Part shown: positions 17,660-26,831 of the stretch, piece after piece | Numbering within the stretch: the first letter of the stretch is position 1 | Layout of the letters: every line of letters starts with the position of its first letter | Assembly: GCF_001747095.1 (NCBI RefSeq) | Contig: NZ_MDGP01000001.1 | Location: forward strand, 2,525,001-2,589,000 | DNA length: 64,000 bases | Direction: 5' to 3' | Origin: Roseivirga sp. 4D4 | Lineage (GTDB): Bacteria > Bacteroidota > Bacteroidia > Cytophagales > Cyclobacteriaceae | The notes under the pieces: model-generated | Databases searched by the model: none | What the model saw: the letters and a program-made list of their open reading frames with translations, nothing else | What the model was told of the DNA's origin: nothing | Translations under genes and position numbers: made by a program

Positions 17660-17675
17660 TTCAAGTTCATCATTT

Positions 17676-17709
17676 AAAAGTCTGGTAGCTTCGGCTATCA
17701 GGCTTTTTG
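17676..17709 (+). terminator. Terminator after the small secreted protein
   Basis: Arms AAAAGTCTGGTAGC (17676-17689) and GCTATCAGGCTTTT (17694-17707), paired with two G-T wobbles around a stable TTCG tetraloop, end in a T-run. Confidence 0.85.
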
Positions 17710-17720
17710 TATATTCAGGC

Positions 17721-18758
17721 ATGTCGAAAAGCACGATTTACTTACTGAGATTAGGCATTGGGCTTTTCGTATTCCTTTTCTTCAAACTTTCTTCAGGGAA
17801 TTACTCAGATTGGGAGGCCGTCACTTTTGTATCGATGACCTATACGGTTTTGGTAGTACTTATTGTCTTTGAAATCTTAGACTATACTGCCAAACATCTC
17901 ATTAAACATTATAAAAACCGACTTACAGAGCACAAAACACTTTTCAAATTTTACTGGGGCAACTGCTTTGTAACAGCCCCTATTGTAGTCGCTGCATCCT
18001 ATATCCACACTGAGTTACTTATACCCCAATTCCCTTGTTGTACCCATGACTGGGAGCCCGGCTTAACCACCACCATTGCCCAAGGATTAGTGTTGTCCTG
18101 GCTTATCATCATGGCCAAGACCTTTATGATCTATTTCGAATACAGCAGAATCTCAGAGAGAGAAAAGAGTTTATTACAGAAGGAACTTGCACAGTCAAAG
18201 TTCGAAAGCCTAAAGGATCAAATAAAGCCTCACTTTCTTTTCAATAGCTTCAGTGTACTGACCACCATTATTGAAGAAGATCCAAAGCTGGCAGTGAAAT
18301 TTGTTGCGAAACTCTCGAAGATTTACCGTTATGTATTAGACACAAATGATCAGCTTGTCTCTCTTGATACAGAGTTGGAATACCTTGATCACTATATATT
18401 TCTTTTGAAGACGCGTCATAGCGAAAGTCTTATTGTCAAAACCAACCTGGACGGGATCGAATCAGGCTACCAAGTCCCCATTTTATCAATGCAGATGCTG
18501 ATCGAGAATGCATTGAAACACAACTACTTCTCGAAAGAGAACCCTCTGGTTATTGAGGTTTTTAACCAAGATCAAGACTTTCTGGTAGTTCGTAACAACA
18601 TAAATAAGCGATCGGCCTTAGAAAAGCCGACTAAAATTGGTCTTGACAACATTAATAACCGTTACCAAATGTTAGCAAACAAACAAATTGATGTTTCGCA
18701 AGAGGACGGATATTTCACTGTAAAGTTACCTTTGATTAAATCACAAGAGACGAGCTAA
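17721..18758 (+). CDS. LytS-type sensor histidine kinase
   Basis: 345 residues. Four transmembrane helices come first (about residues 4-24, 33-55, 76-95 and 115-138), with almost no periplasmic domain. A short coiled coil leads into the His_kinase domain (PF06580): LKDQIKPHFLFNSFSVLTTII near residue 170 with the phospho-accepting His. The ATPase part has MQMLIENALKHNYF (N box) and IGLDNINNRYQML (G box). It would phosphorylate the LytTR regulator whose ATG shares one base with its stop codon (TAATG), so the two are translationally coupled. The signal is unknown; membrane or envelope state is a common input for this class. Confidence 0.93.
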   Translation: MSKSTIYLLRLGIGLFVFLFFKLSSGNYSDWEAVTFVSMTYTVLVVLIVFEILDYTAKHLIKHYKNRLTEHKTLFKFYWGNCFVTAPIVVAASYIHTELLIPQFPCCTHDWEPGLTTTIAQGLVLSWLIIMAKTFMIYFEYSRISEREKSLLQKELAQSKFESLKDQIKPHFLFNSFSVLTTIIEEDPKLAVKFVAKLSKIYRYVLDTNDQLVSLDTELEYLDHYIFLLKTRHSESLIVKTNLDGIESGYQVPILSMQMLIENALKHNYFSKENPLVIEVFNQDQDFLVVRNNINKRSALEKPTKIGLDNINNRYQMLANKQIDVSQEDGYFTVKLPLIKSQETS

Positions 18759-19510
18759 TGAAGGTAGTAATCATAGAGGATGAAGCGCTTTCTGCCAAAA
18801 GGTTAGCCAAGCTCCTTGGGGAAGTTTTCCCACATATGGAAGTGCTCACCATGCTCGAATCTGTGAATGCTTCCATTGCCTGGTTTCATGAAAATGATTA
18901 TCCAGATCTTATTTTCCTTGATATTCAATTGAATGATGGTACTGGCTTCGAAATTCTCAGGAAGTTGGATGGTTATCCCCACATTATTTTCACCACGGCT
19001 TACGAGCAATATGCCTTGGATGCCTTCAAATTCAACAGTATTGATTACCTACTGAAACCTATTGACAAAGAGGAATTGCTGACAGCCGTCAATAAATTAG
19101 AGCAAATTCACAAAAGCGAGGAGAGCAATTATCAAGACAAAATTGAGGCCCTAGGGAAACAATTGATGCCCACATTCAGGGAGCGCTTCCTAGTAAAAGT
19201 AGGGTTGCAATTTAAAAGCATACTAACCGATGAAATAGCCTACTTCTCTTATAAGGATGGTCTTAGCTATTTGCACACTAGCGATCAATGTTTACCGATC
19301 GACTACACACTGGATCAACTGATTGAAGAGCTAGACCCCAAAGCATTCTTCAGGATAAACCGGCAATATGTTATCAGCCTTAAATCAGTGAAAGAAATCC
19401 ATTCCTATTTCAATAGCAGGCTTTTATTGACACTGTCACCAGCATCCGAGGAAGAGGTCATTGTTAGCAGAGAAAGGGTGCTCAATTTTAAGATTTGGGC
19501 AGGCATGTAG
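18758..19510 (+). CDS. LytTR-family response regulator
   Basis: 250 residues. The receiver domain has the acidic pair EDE near residue 7, the phospho-acceptor Asp in YPDLIFLDIQLNDGTG near residue 54, a Thr in IIFTTAYEQYALDAF and the Lys in DYLLKPIDKEEL. The LytTR DNA-binding domain (about residues 145-250) shows FLVKVG, EIAYFSYKDGLSYLHT, DQLIEELDPKAFFRINRQYVISLKSV and VSRERVLNFKIWAGM. It acts with the kinase encoded just upstream. The target genes are unknown. Confidence 0.94.
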   Translation: MKVVIIEDEALSAKRLAKLLGEVFPHMEVLTMLESVNASIAWFHENDYPDLIFLDIQLNDGTGFEILRKLDGYPHIIFTTAYEQYALDAFKFNSIDYLLKPIDKEELLTAVNKLEQIHKSEESNYQDKIEALGKQLMPTFRERFLVKVGLQFKSILTDEIAYFSYKDGLSYLHTSDQCLPIDYTLDQLIEELDPKAFFRINRQYVISLKSVKEIHSYFNSRLLLTLSPASEEEVIVSRERVLNFKIWAGM

Positions 19511-19511
19511 C

Positions 19512-20525
19512 CTAGTCCTTTTGATCTTCGGATGCCTCGGTACCTTGATCAGGAACAGGCATTTCAATAGTCTGTGCGAGGGTCTCATCAACCTTATCCA
19601 AAATACTTTGAGCCGCACCCTCTGCTATCAGTTGCTGTTTTAATTTCAAGAGGTTATTAGCTGTAGTGGACTTGATCAGGTGCTCGTTAGCCGCTGCCAG
19701 CGTCTCTAGCTCACTTTGTTTATTCGCTATTATCTCATCTACAGACCCTTTAAACAAAGACTCGATTGCATCGATGAGTCTATTCAGTATGCGGTAAACC
19801 AAGTTGGCCGAGAAACCTCCCAGAATTGCCAGAATAGGCTTGATTAAATAAGGCGCTGAGGTAAGCGGTGGAGCCTCATTAGAAGTAGCAGATTCAGTTG
19901 TTGCTGGTAATGTCTCAATAAAGACCACAAAGAGTTCGGACAATAAAACACCTGCTACCAAGCCCAAGACATACCTTGACCAATAAGTAGCGGCATACTT
20001 CATATCGAATGTACCTTGCTGGATATAACCGTTCATTTTGAAAAGCGCATAGAAAGAAGCACCAACACTAGCGGCCGCGAGCAAAAACATGAGCCGCTCG
20101 AACTGCGACCATCCCGAGCCCTGCAGCATGCTGTATTGCATGGTGTCATTATTGACTTGGGGAAAGAGGCTTATGGCAATTAAGGAAAACAATGAAATGA
20201 TGGCCACCATCATGAACCACCTGACGATCGGCAAAGGCCCTAACTTCTTAAACTTTGACTTACTTTGACGATTTTTTTCAAAGAGGATGAGTGTTCCCGG
20301 TGTGGCAGGTTTCACCAAGTTCGACAGGTAGTTAAATACTATTAATAGTTCTTCCTGATTTACCTTATCGTAGTCTTTTTTGAGTGCCATCACGAGTTTG
20401 CCGTCTATGACCTTTCCCATTTTCATGGCATGGTCGAACATGACGCGGCACTGTTCGTAAAGAGATTGTTTAATTGAATTGAGGGCAAGGCCGGAATGGC
20501 TTGCGTTTCCCTGTGATCCTTTCAT
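19512..20525 (-). CDS. Membrane protein of unknown function, four predicted helices
   Basis: 337 residues with no family I recognise. The N-terminal ~100 residues are soluble and rather charged. Hydrophobic segments follow near residues 103-123 (WFMMVAIISLFSLIAISLF), 146-164 (FLLAAASVGASFYALF), 184-204 (YVLGLVAGVLLSELFVVFI) and 232-252 (YLIKPILAILGGFSANLVYRIL). The last 80 residues look helical or coiled coil (VDEIIANKQSELETLAAANEHLI...) and end in an acidic tail. The layout suggests an inner-membrane protein with cytoplasmic domains at both ends. It converges on the LytTR gene with a 1-bp gap. Confidence 0.7.
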   Translation of the reverse strand: MKGSQGNASHSGLALNSIKQSLYEQCRVMFDHAMKMGKVIDGKLVMALKKDYDKVNQEELLIVFNYLSNLVKPATPGTLILFEKNRQSKSKFKKLGPLPIVRWFMMVAIISLFSLIAISLFPQVNNDTMQYSMLQGSGWSQFERLMFLLAAASVGASFYALFKMNGYIQQGTFDMKYAATYWSRYVLGLVAGVLLSELFVVFIETLPATTESATSNEAPPLTSAPYLIKPILAILGGFSANLVYRILNRLIDAIESLFKGSVDEIIANKQSELETLAAANEHLIKSTTANNLLKLKQQLIAEGAAQSILDKVDETLAQTIEMPVPDQGTEASEDQKD

Positions 20526-20601
20526 AATGCAGTAGTGTGTTATGTAAAGCTAAAGGATATTGCGAATAATGTAATATCCACTCGGCCCTTTATTGACTAA
20601 C

Positions 20602-20850
20602 CTAGAAACCCCGCTCCCACTTACTGGCTTCTTGCTTACGTTTCATCTCACCAGAGTCGATCATTTCTTGAAGCCTGGAGTTACGTTCTGGAGCTTTACT
20701 GGTCAGGTGCCAGTGACCGCATTGGTCGCATTCGTATACATTTTGAGGACCCTCGTGAGGCAAGAATCCCTTGTAGATATGCTGATCGATCAGTGCCGTT
20801 TCGGCCAAATCTTGGGTGTAATACTGATATTTGCGGGTAGAGCAGGACAT
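20602..20850 (-). CDS. Small zinc-finger-like protein
   Basis: 82 residues from the ATG at 20850; an in-frame TTG lies four codons upstream. A CxxC followed by histidines, YECDQCGHWHLTSK near residue 40, is a likely single zinc site (C2H2-like), and the protein starts MSCSTRKYQYY. It is basic overall, with a C-terminal helix (NSRLQEMIDSGEMKRKQEASKW). Its size and zinc site suggest a nucleic-acid or protein adaptor. It is divergent from the helicase gene, about 96 bp away. I do not know its function. Confidence 0.65.
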   Translation of the reverse strand: MSCSTRKYQYYTQDLAETALIDQHIYKGFLPHEGPQNVYECDQCGHWHLTSKAPERNSRLQEMIDSGEMKRKQEASKWERGF

Positions 20851-20946
20851 ATTTGAGTACAATAGTATTGAGTACCGAATATCAACACAAGTTAGAAGAC
20901 CATTTATTCAATTGAATCGCACATCTTTGAAATAGAATAATCCACT

Positions 20947-23148
20947 ATGTCATTTGAGTTAAGCGAACTCGCTAAAGTTACAGCAGATTATATTAATACC
21001 ACCGACAGACATATCTTCCTGACGGGAAAAGCGGGTACGGGAAAAACCACATTTCTCAAATACATAGTAGCCAACTCTCATAAGAAGACTGTAGTGGCGG
21101 CTCCAACTGGCATTGCAGCGATTAATGCTGAGGGCGTTACCCTCCACTCCTTATTACAATTGCCATTCGGAGCTTTTATCCCCGAGAGAATTCAACCTCC
21201 GAATGTAAATGCACAGATTACTACTCTCTTCAACCTCTTTTCTAATCTGCGCTTTAATGCTTCAAAGCGAAACCTCATCAATGAGATAGAGCTCTTAATC
21301 ATTGATGAAGTCAGTATGTTGCGTGCTGATCTTTTGGACTGCATCGACCATATGCTTCGCTTTCTCAGGAAGAGGAAACATGAACCTTTTGGTGGACTTC
21401 AGATGCTGTTTATCGGTGATTTATTGCAGCTTCCTCCCGTTGTAAAGGACAATGAGTGGCAGGTTTTATCAAACTACTATGCCAGTAGCTATTTCTTTGA
21501 GGCACATGCCTTGAAAGATAACCCACCTATCAATGTCGAGCTAGACAAAGTCTATCGGCAAAGCGATGAGCGATTCATTAGTATTTTGAATCGATTCAGA
21601 GAAAATGAGCAGTCCTCCGAAGACATAGCCGCACTCAATCAGCACTATCGTGAAGATTACCAAAGCCTTTCTAGCCAAGGATATATCCACCTGACTACTC
21701 ACAACCGAAAGGCCGATGAAATCAATACGACCCGTCTGGCTGAGTTGACGACTAAACCAAGAACCTACAATGCCAAAATTCAGGGGGAATACCCAGAAAA
21801 TCTCCACGCCACAGCCGATCGCATGGAACTGAAAGAGGGCGCTCAGGTTATGTTTATCAAAAACGATCCCAGCGGTGAAGGCCAGTTTTTCAACGGCAAG
21901 ATTGGCCATATTACCAAGCTAGAATCCGATGACATTCGCGTAGCCTTTGAAGATGGCAATGAAGTACAAGTACCCTTTTATACTTGGGAAAACAAGCGCT
22001 ATACACTCAATAAAGAAACCAACGAGATTGACGAAAAAGTATTGGGTAGCTTCGAGCAGTACCCCCTCAAGCTTGCTTGGGCTGTAACGGTTCACAAAAG
22101 CCAGGGGCTTACTTTCGAAAAGGCTATTCTTGACCTTACCGATGCTTTTGCTCAGGGGCAGGTTTATGTGGCACTATCACGTTTGACTTCATTGGATGGA
22201 CTCGTACTCTCGTCCAAAATTCCTGAATCAAACTTTGATGTGAGCGAGTCAATGAAGGCTTTTGCCCAATCCAAGGCCTCGGTTGATTCACTGTCAGACA
22301 ACCTGGCTACTGATAGAAAGCAATACCTCCAAAAACTGATCACCAATACCTTCAATTTTGGAGGGGTCATTTATCAACTTCAAGCCCACGAAAAAAGCTT
22401 TGATAAGCAAGAAAATCGATCTGCCAAGCAGCAACACATTCATTGGACCAAAGCTCTCATCGAAGAAGTGCTGCCGATTAAATCCGTTGGCGAAAGCTTT
22501 GTAAAACAAGCACAGGGGATCGTAAGTCGCGAAGCTAATTATTTGGAACAATTGGCTGACCGAGTGAATAAAGCCACTGCATACTTTTCACCTATTTTAC
22601 AAAAGGCTTCTAAGGATTTAAAAAGTCACGATGCTAACCTGAAAGAGAAAACAAAGCTAAAAACCTACCGGAAGGAATTGAAAGAGCTGGAGCAGGCCAT
22701 CTTTAATAAAGTGTTGGCCATGCAAAAAGTCAACCTCTTAGTCAAGTCAATGGCAGAAGATAAGATTCTGACCAAAGAAGACCTCGAAGCGAATGACCTG
22801 CATAAGGCGCGTAAAATCGAACTCAAGGCGAAGAAAAAAGACAAAACCCCTACGGCCGAAATCTCCTTCAATCTGTTCAAGGAAGGAAAGACGATTGAAG
22901 AAATTGCCGAAGTAAGGAGCTTAGTACCAGCCACTATAGAAGGGCACCTCTCTCAATATGTCGAGACTGGAGATATCGATCCTTATGACATCGTTGAAAA
23001 GGAAAAGTTCAACAATATCCTTTCTCTAATCACCCCAGAAACCTCAGGCTCAGGAGAAATCAAAGCCCAATTAGGAGATGAATATTCTTGGGGAGAAGTG
23101 AAGATGGGAATAGTTTACTACCGTCTCAAAAATTCGATAAAAGAGTAA
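20947..23148 (+). CDS. PIF1/RecD2-like superfamily 1 helicase with C-terminal HTH
   Basis: 733 residues. The N-terminal helicase core has Walker A (TGKAGTGKTTFLK near residue 26), motif II (LLIIDEVSMLRADLLD near residue 118), motif III (FIGDLLQLPPVV) and the C-terminal motifs AWAVTVHKSQGLTFEKAILD and QVYVALSRLTSLDGL near residue 400, the typical PIF1/TraA signature set. After about residue 460 the protein carries a helical region and ends in a helix-turn-helix-like domain (SFNLFKEGKTIEEIAEVRSLVPATIEGHLSQYVETGDI), found on related Bacteroidota proteins. It probably acts in DNA repair or in clearing replication barriers. It is probably a single-gene unit. Confidence 0.9.
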   Translation: MSFELSELAKVTADYINTTDRHIFLTGKAGTGKTTFLKYIVANSHKKTVVAAPTGIAAINAEGVTLHSLLQLPFGAFIPERIQPPNVNAQITTLFNLFSNLRFNASKRNLINEIELLIIDEVSMLRADLLDCIDHMLRFLRKRKHEPFGGLQMLFIGDLLQLPPVVKDNEWQVLSNYYASSYFFEAHALKDNPPINVELDKVYRQSDERFISILNRFRENEQSSEDIAALNQHYREDYQSLSSQGYIHLTTHNRKADEINTTRLAELTTKPRTYNAKIQGEYPENLHATADRMELKEGAQVMFIKNDPSGEGQFFNGKIGHITKLESDDIRVAFEDGNEVQVPFYTWENKRYTLNKETNEIDEKVLGSFEQYPLKLAWAVTVHKSQGLTFEKAILDLTDAFAQGQVYVALSRLTSLDGLVLSSKIPESNFDVSESMKAFAQSKASVDSLSDNLATDRKQYLQKLITNTFNFGGVIYQLQAHEKSFDKQENRSAKQQHIHWTKALIEEVLPIKSVGESFVKQAQGIVSREANYLEQLADRVNKATAYFSPILQKASKDLKSHDANLKEKTKLKTYRKELKELEQAIFNKVLAMQKVNLLVKSMAEDKILTKEDLEANDLHKARKIELKAKKKDKTPTAEISFNLFKEGKTIEEIAEVRSLVPATIEGHLSQYVETGDIDPYDIVEKEKFNNILSLITPETSGSGEIKAQLGDEYSWGEVKMGIVYYRLKNSIKE

Positions 23149-23276
23149 TATAGTCCAAAATTCCCGCCTTACTTCTCAGTTACTAATTCATTTTTTAGCT
23201 GATTACCACTAGTGCAATTCCATCAGGGATTGGTAGTTTTCAATTCAAAACACATAGTACTATTTAATACTAAACC

Positions 23277-25706
23277 ATGAGCACTCCACAGACCATCCCC
23301 GGTTACATCAAAGTGACCATTACTAACAACTCAAAAATCAATGAAAACGAGCTTTACATATTTCTGCAAAGCCAAACCGAGATTTATCAAATCTCTAAAA
23401 CAGATCGAAAAGCCAGTATTGCATCACCTCCGAGTTCTACGACTGGTAAGGCAACTACTACCGATGCACCATCTATTAGTTTAGCTTCACTCAAACAAAA
23501 TGGAGAGTACGCTTTTTTCATTGATCAGTCGCAAAAGTTGAAATCGGGTAGAATGTATTTCAGTGACTCTGCATCTGCGGTACAAATAACAAGCACCAAT
23601 GGCGTATTAGGTTCTATCAATGGCCCCTCACCCACGGCACCGTTTATTTTCGATTTTGTAGAACTGACCATCAAAGGAAATGAGGAAGTCAACTTAGATA
23701 CTACACAGATCGATCAATTTGGTATGCCGATTACTGTTCAGGTCACTCCTGGAGATACCAATTTCCCTAATGGTACGGGCATTAAAGCAGGTACGAAAAG
23801 ATCCACAGTGATCTCAAATTTCAATGCACTTTGTGGCAATACAGCTTTTGCCCCATATAAAAACTGTGCACAACCAATTCCCGCCAGAGCAGCCGTTCCT
23901 GCAAAGGGAAGTACCCCAGCAAAACCTGCGGTTCCAGCGTCTCATCGCTTAATCGGTCCTCAACATCTTATTGATACTTTGATTGTGCCGAACCAATTCA
24001 AAGGTGATGTTAGTAATGCTGCTACTGGTACACCCAATACGGCTACCTTCACACTCACCACAGCAAATCAGAACTTTGGAGCCATCACTGGATGGGTAGC
24101 CTCAGGGCCAGGTGTGCCTCCTGGCGCAACAGTAAAATCAGTTGCTTCTAATCAGCTTACACTCGAAAGTACTACGGGTGAATTTGTTAATATAACTGGC
24201 GTTCAACTATGGTTTTACGAAAAGCATTCTGATGCCATCATTAACAGTATGGATGATGCAATCCACCAGATGTTTACATACTATAAGACACACAAACTAT
24301 ATATGGTAGCCAACGGCACCAATAGTGGTACTGAGGTTTATGAAGGTGAGGTCATCACTGACTTTGTACTGCCTGACAGTCTTCCGGATATCAATGGTAA
24401 TGTCGGAACGAAATACTGCGTCTTTCAATTTAAGGGAACAGGTTACCGTTATGATGATGCCTCAAATGTCTTGACAAAGGTACCTGGTCTGGCGGCTGGT
24501 GAAACCAATGTTTACCAAGTCTTCTATCCTTACTTCTCTACGAACTGCGTGAGCGCACCGGGAGGTAATGCATTGACCAAGAGAAATCCTCCAGCACCAC
24601 CCGTTTGGTTTAAGCATAGTTGGGGAGCAAACATACCGGCAACCGATGGTGGACCATTGGGAGACATTAACATTGTATCTCCTGCTACCCAAATGGCTTT
24701 AGGTTGTGCAGGTACATTTGCGGATAGTTCCTACCAAAGCTGGGCATATCATGCCTCTTCAAATAACAAGCTTCAAGATGCCACGGTTCTGGGTAATATA
24801 GAAAACCAGTTGGTAACCATGTTGAACCGAGGTATCTCTCCAAATACCGGGTCTGGAAACAACAATCTACAGCTCAAACTGGGCTACATCACGCATGACG
24901 GACTCGATCCAATAGATCTATCTAAGTTGACATCCGTTCCAGCTACTGCACCTGCTGCACCTACTTCAACACCTGGTGCGATGACCAAGTTCAGCTTAGG
25001 CAATCCGGTAGGTACTGGCATTCCCGTTGAAACCATCAGCGGAAATCTGTACCTCTCCGGCACTTTAATACAAACCTTCACAATTGATGCTGCAGGTACG
25101 GCAACCTTTAAAAAGAATGGTACACCTGCTAACTATGCCACCGGATTAAGTTTTGATAGTGCTACTTCAACCCTTACCATCAATTGGTACAATGCTGTTA
25201 ATATCTCTGCTGTGACTGCCGAAATTTCATTTTCTTATGGAAACGTGTTAAGTGACAGGTATGCTACTCTTCAATTTCTAGATCCTAATAAACCAACGGC
25301 TTCCGTGAAATTCACCAATGACTTAGGGAAAGATAATACCGACATTGAGGTTGGTATGCAGATGACCACTACTTCAGAATTTTCACAACCCATGGAAGTC
25401 TACTATGTCAACAGTGACAAGAGTAGCATTATCCTAAAATCGCCAATGCCATTTCAACCCTTTAATGCTGGCATCCTGCTCTTCTCAAACTTCTATCCAA
25501 TGAACAAGAATACACCTGATGGTGCTTGGAATATGTACTCCTATTATTTCCACAACGGCAACCTTGGAACTGATATACCTACAATAGATGGAAGAGGCTA
25601 TGCTTTTCCTTTTGATGACAATGGAGGCTACAGTTCCGACTTGGATGTCACCATGACGGCAAGTACGGTTGTGGGTATCGATGTAACCTTAAATGAAACA
25701 GTTTAG
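23277..25706 (+). CDS. Probable beta-1,3-glucanase, GH64/thaumatin-like, with inserts
   Basis: 809 residues. Recalled GH64 features are QIDQFGMPITVQV near residue 145, a FKGTGYRY block near residue 385, and MALGCAGTFADSS followed by VLGNIENQLVTMLNRGI near residue 480-520, a segment I associate with the catalytic C-terminal part of GH64. There is no signal peptide at the ATG I see (MSTPQTIPGYIKVTITNNSKINENELYIFL). Two low-complexity linkers rich in Pro/Ala/Thr are present: PARAAVPAKGSTPAKPAVPAS near 205 and ATAPAAPTSTPG near 555. A beta-rich insert follows (VGTGIPVETISGNLYLSGTL...). It probably cleaves laminarin-like beta-1,3-glucan; its route out of the cell is unclear. It converges with a GH25 gene. 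Confidence 0.6.
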   Translation: MSTPQTIPGYIKVTITNNSKINENELYIFLQSQTEIYQISKTDRKASIASPPSSTTGKATTTDAPSISLASLKQNGEYAFFIDQSQKLKSGRMYFSDSASAVQITSTNGVLGSINGPSPTAPFIFDFVELTIKGNEEVNLDTTQIDQFGMPITVQVTPGDTNFPNGTGIKAGTKRSTVISNFNALCGNTAFAPYKNCAQPIPARAAVPAKGSTPAKPAVPASHRLIGPQHLIDTLIVPNQFKGDVSNAATGTPNTATFTLTTANQNFGAITGWVASGPGVPPGATVKSVASNQLTLESTTGEFVNITGVQLWFYEKHSDAIINSMDDAIHQMFTYYKTHKLYMVANGTNSGTEVYEGEVITDFVLPDSLPDINGNVGTKYCVFQFKGTGYRYDDASNVLTKVPGLAAGETNVYQVFYPYFSTNCVSAPGGNALTKRNPPAPPVWFKHSWGANIPATDGGPLGDINIVSPATQMALGCAGTFADSSYQSWAYHASSNNKLQDATVLGNIENQLVTMLNRGISPNTGSGNNNLQLKLGYITHDGLDPIDLSKLTSVPATAPAAPTSTPGAMTKFSLGNPVGTGIPVETISGNLYLSGTLIQTFTIDAAGTATFKKNGTPANYATGLSFDSATSTLTINWYNAVNISAVTAEISFSYGNVLSDRYATLQFLDPNKPTASVKFTNDLGKDNTDIEVGMQMTTTSEFSQPMEVYYVNSDKSSIILKSPMPFQPFNAGILLFSNFYPMNKNTPDGAWNMYSYYFHNGNLGTDIPTIDGRGYAFPFDDNGGYSSDLDVTMTASTVVGIDVTLNETV

Positions 25707-25731
25707 GTTTAGATAAGCCCTAATGTTATGA

Positions 25732-25761
25732 TTCATGCCATTCGCTCAGGAATGGCATGAA
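25732..25761. terminator. Perfect 12-bp hairpin between the convergent hydrolase genes
   Basis: TTCATGCCATTC and its exact complement enclose a 6-nt loop. There is no T-run on either side, so it is either a weak bidirectional terminator or an mRNA-end stabiliser. About 90 bp further lies ATTCAGAGTGACGG, a fragment like the inverted end of the CGTCATT intergenic repeats. Confidence 0.5.
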
Positions 25762-25857
25762 CGCAAAGGGTGAAATTGCCATATTAGAAAACAGGAATTG
25801 ATATAGGAACTCTTTCGGTCTAGATAATCATCAAGACATTCAGAGTGACGGAATCAT

Positions 25858-26721
25858 TTATAATCCACTCTTCCAGAAGGACTTCAATTCACTGGCGGTA
25901 CCCGCGAAAACATCGCGATCACAATTGCCGATTCCATTGACGCTATGTGGTTCTGGTCCATGGACACCATCGGTATATTGCCACATGGTATACTTAGACC
26001 AGCCGGCAGGCAGGCTTGGATTAGCACTGTACTGTGCCAACCACAAGGGGCATTGACTCAGCACACTATTACCCCCGCCAACTGACTGTTTGATCAGGCT
26101 GCCACCATATAACACGGGATAACGACCCACAGCGTCTTTCACCCGCTCTACAAATTCTACCGCTTGGGCCAAGGTCATTGTTCCCTGAGAGGCAATACCA
26201 TTTTCTTCCCAGTCTAGGACCAGAAGGGTATTGGCATCGGCTGCTGCCACTTGCAAGAAGTGGGATACTTGTGTACCTACATCCTGAGCCGTACCAAAGT
26301 GGTAAGCACCCCAAAGCAATTCTTCCTGCCCTGCGGCAACTCTCTTGGATACATATTCAGGGTCGGTATAACTAGCTCCTTGCGTGGCTTTATGGATTAC
26401 CCCCAAGAGTCCATCTGCTTTCACTTTAGCAAAGTCGACATTAGATTGAAAGTGAGAAATATCGACCACCGCATTGATATTACCCACGGGTGGAAATACG
26501 CTTGCTGTAAACTGAAAGCCTAGGGCTTGAGCCGCAGCAATGGTATTATTACCGGCCATTCCATCTGCTGAAAGTCCATGGGCCGATTGAAAGCCTTTAG
26601 TAGCCGCTGCCGTGCCCGACCCGAAAATACCATCGGCCGCACCTGCATTAAGTCCTTCTGTGTTGAGAAAATTCTGCCAGTCTTTCACTTGCTGGCCTTG
26701 AGAACCAATTTTTAAGAGCAT
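25858..26721 (-). CDS. GH25 lysozyme with N-terminal peptidoglycan-binding domain
   Basis: 287 residues. Residues 1-65 are a PG_binding_1 domain (KIGSQGQQVKDWQNFLN, DGIFGSGTAAATKGFQSAHGLSADGMAG). Residues 80-287 are a GH25 muramidase: AVVDISHFQ with the first catalytic Asp, LLGVIHKATQG, GAYHFGTA, LLVLDWEEN with the Asp/Glu pair and MWQYTDGVHGP near the end. It would cleave the beta-1,4 bond between MurNAc and GlcNAc. No signal peptide is seen, which is unusual for a wall hydrolase, so release by lysis, a toxin-type system or a missed upstream start should be considered. It is oriented tail-to-tail with the GH64-like gene. Confidence 0.9.
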   Translation of the reverse strand: MLLKIGSQGQQVKDWQNFLNTEGLNAGAADGIFGSGTAAATKGFQSAHGLSADGMAGNNTIAAAQALGFQFTASVFPPVGNINAVVDISHFQSNVDFAKVKADGLLGVIHKATQGASYTDPEYVSKRVAAGQEELLWGAYHFGTAQDVGTQVSHFLQVAAADANTLLVLDWEENGIASQGTMTLAQAVEFVERVKDAVGRYPVLYGGSLIKQSVGGGNSVLSQCPLWLAQYSANPSLPAGWSKYTMWQYTDGVHGPEPHSVNGIGNCDRDVFAGTASELKSFWKSGL

Positions 26722-26831
26722 ATGTGTGTTGTTTGTGTGTAGAAATTAAGGTAGGTTTTTCGCTCCAAAAAGTAAAACCGAGAGTCCTCGCTAAGAATGA
26801 TGCTTTTAAGATTTAAAAAAAGAAAAAAATC

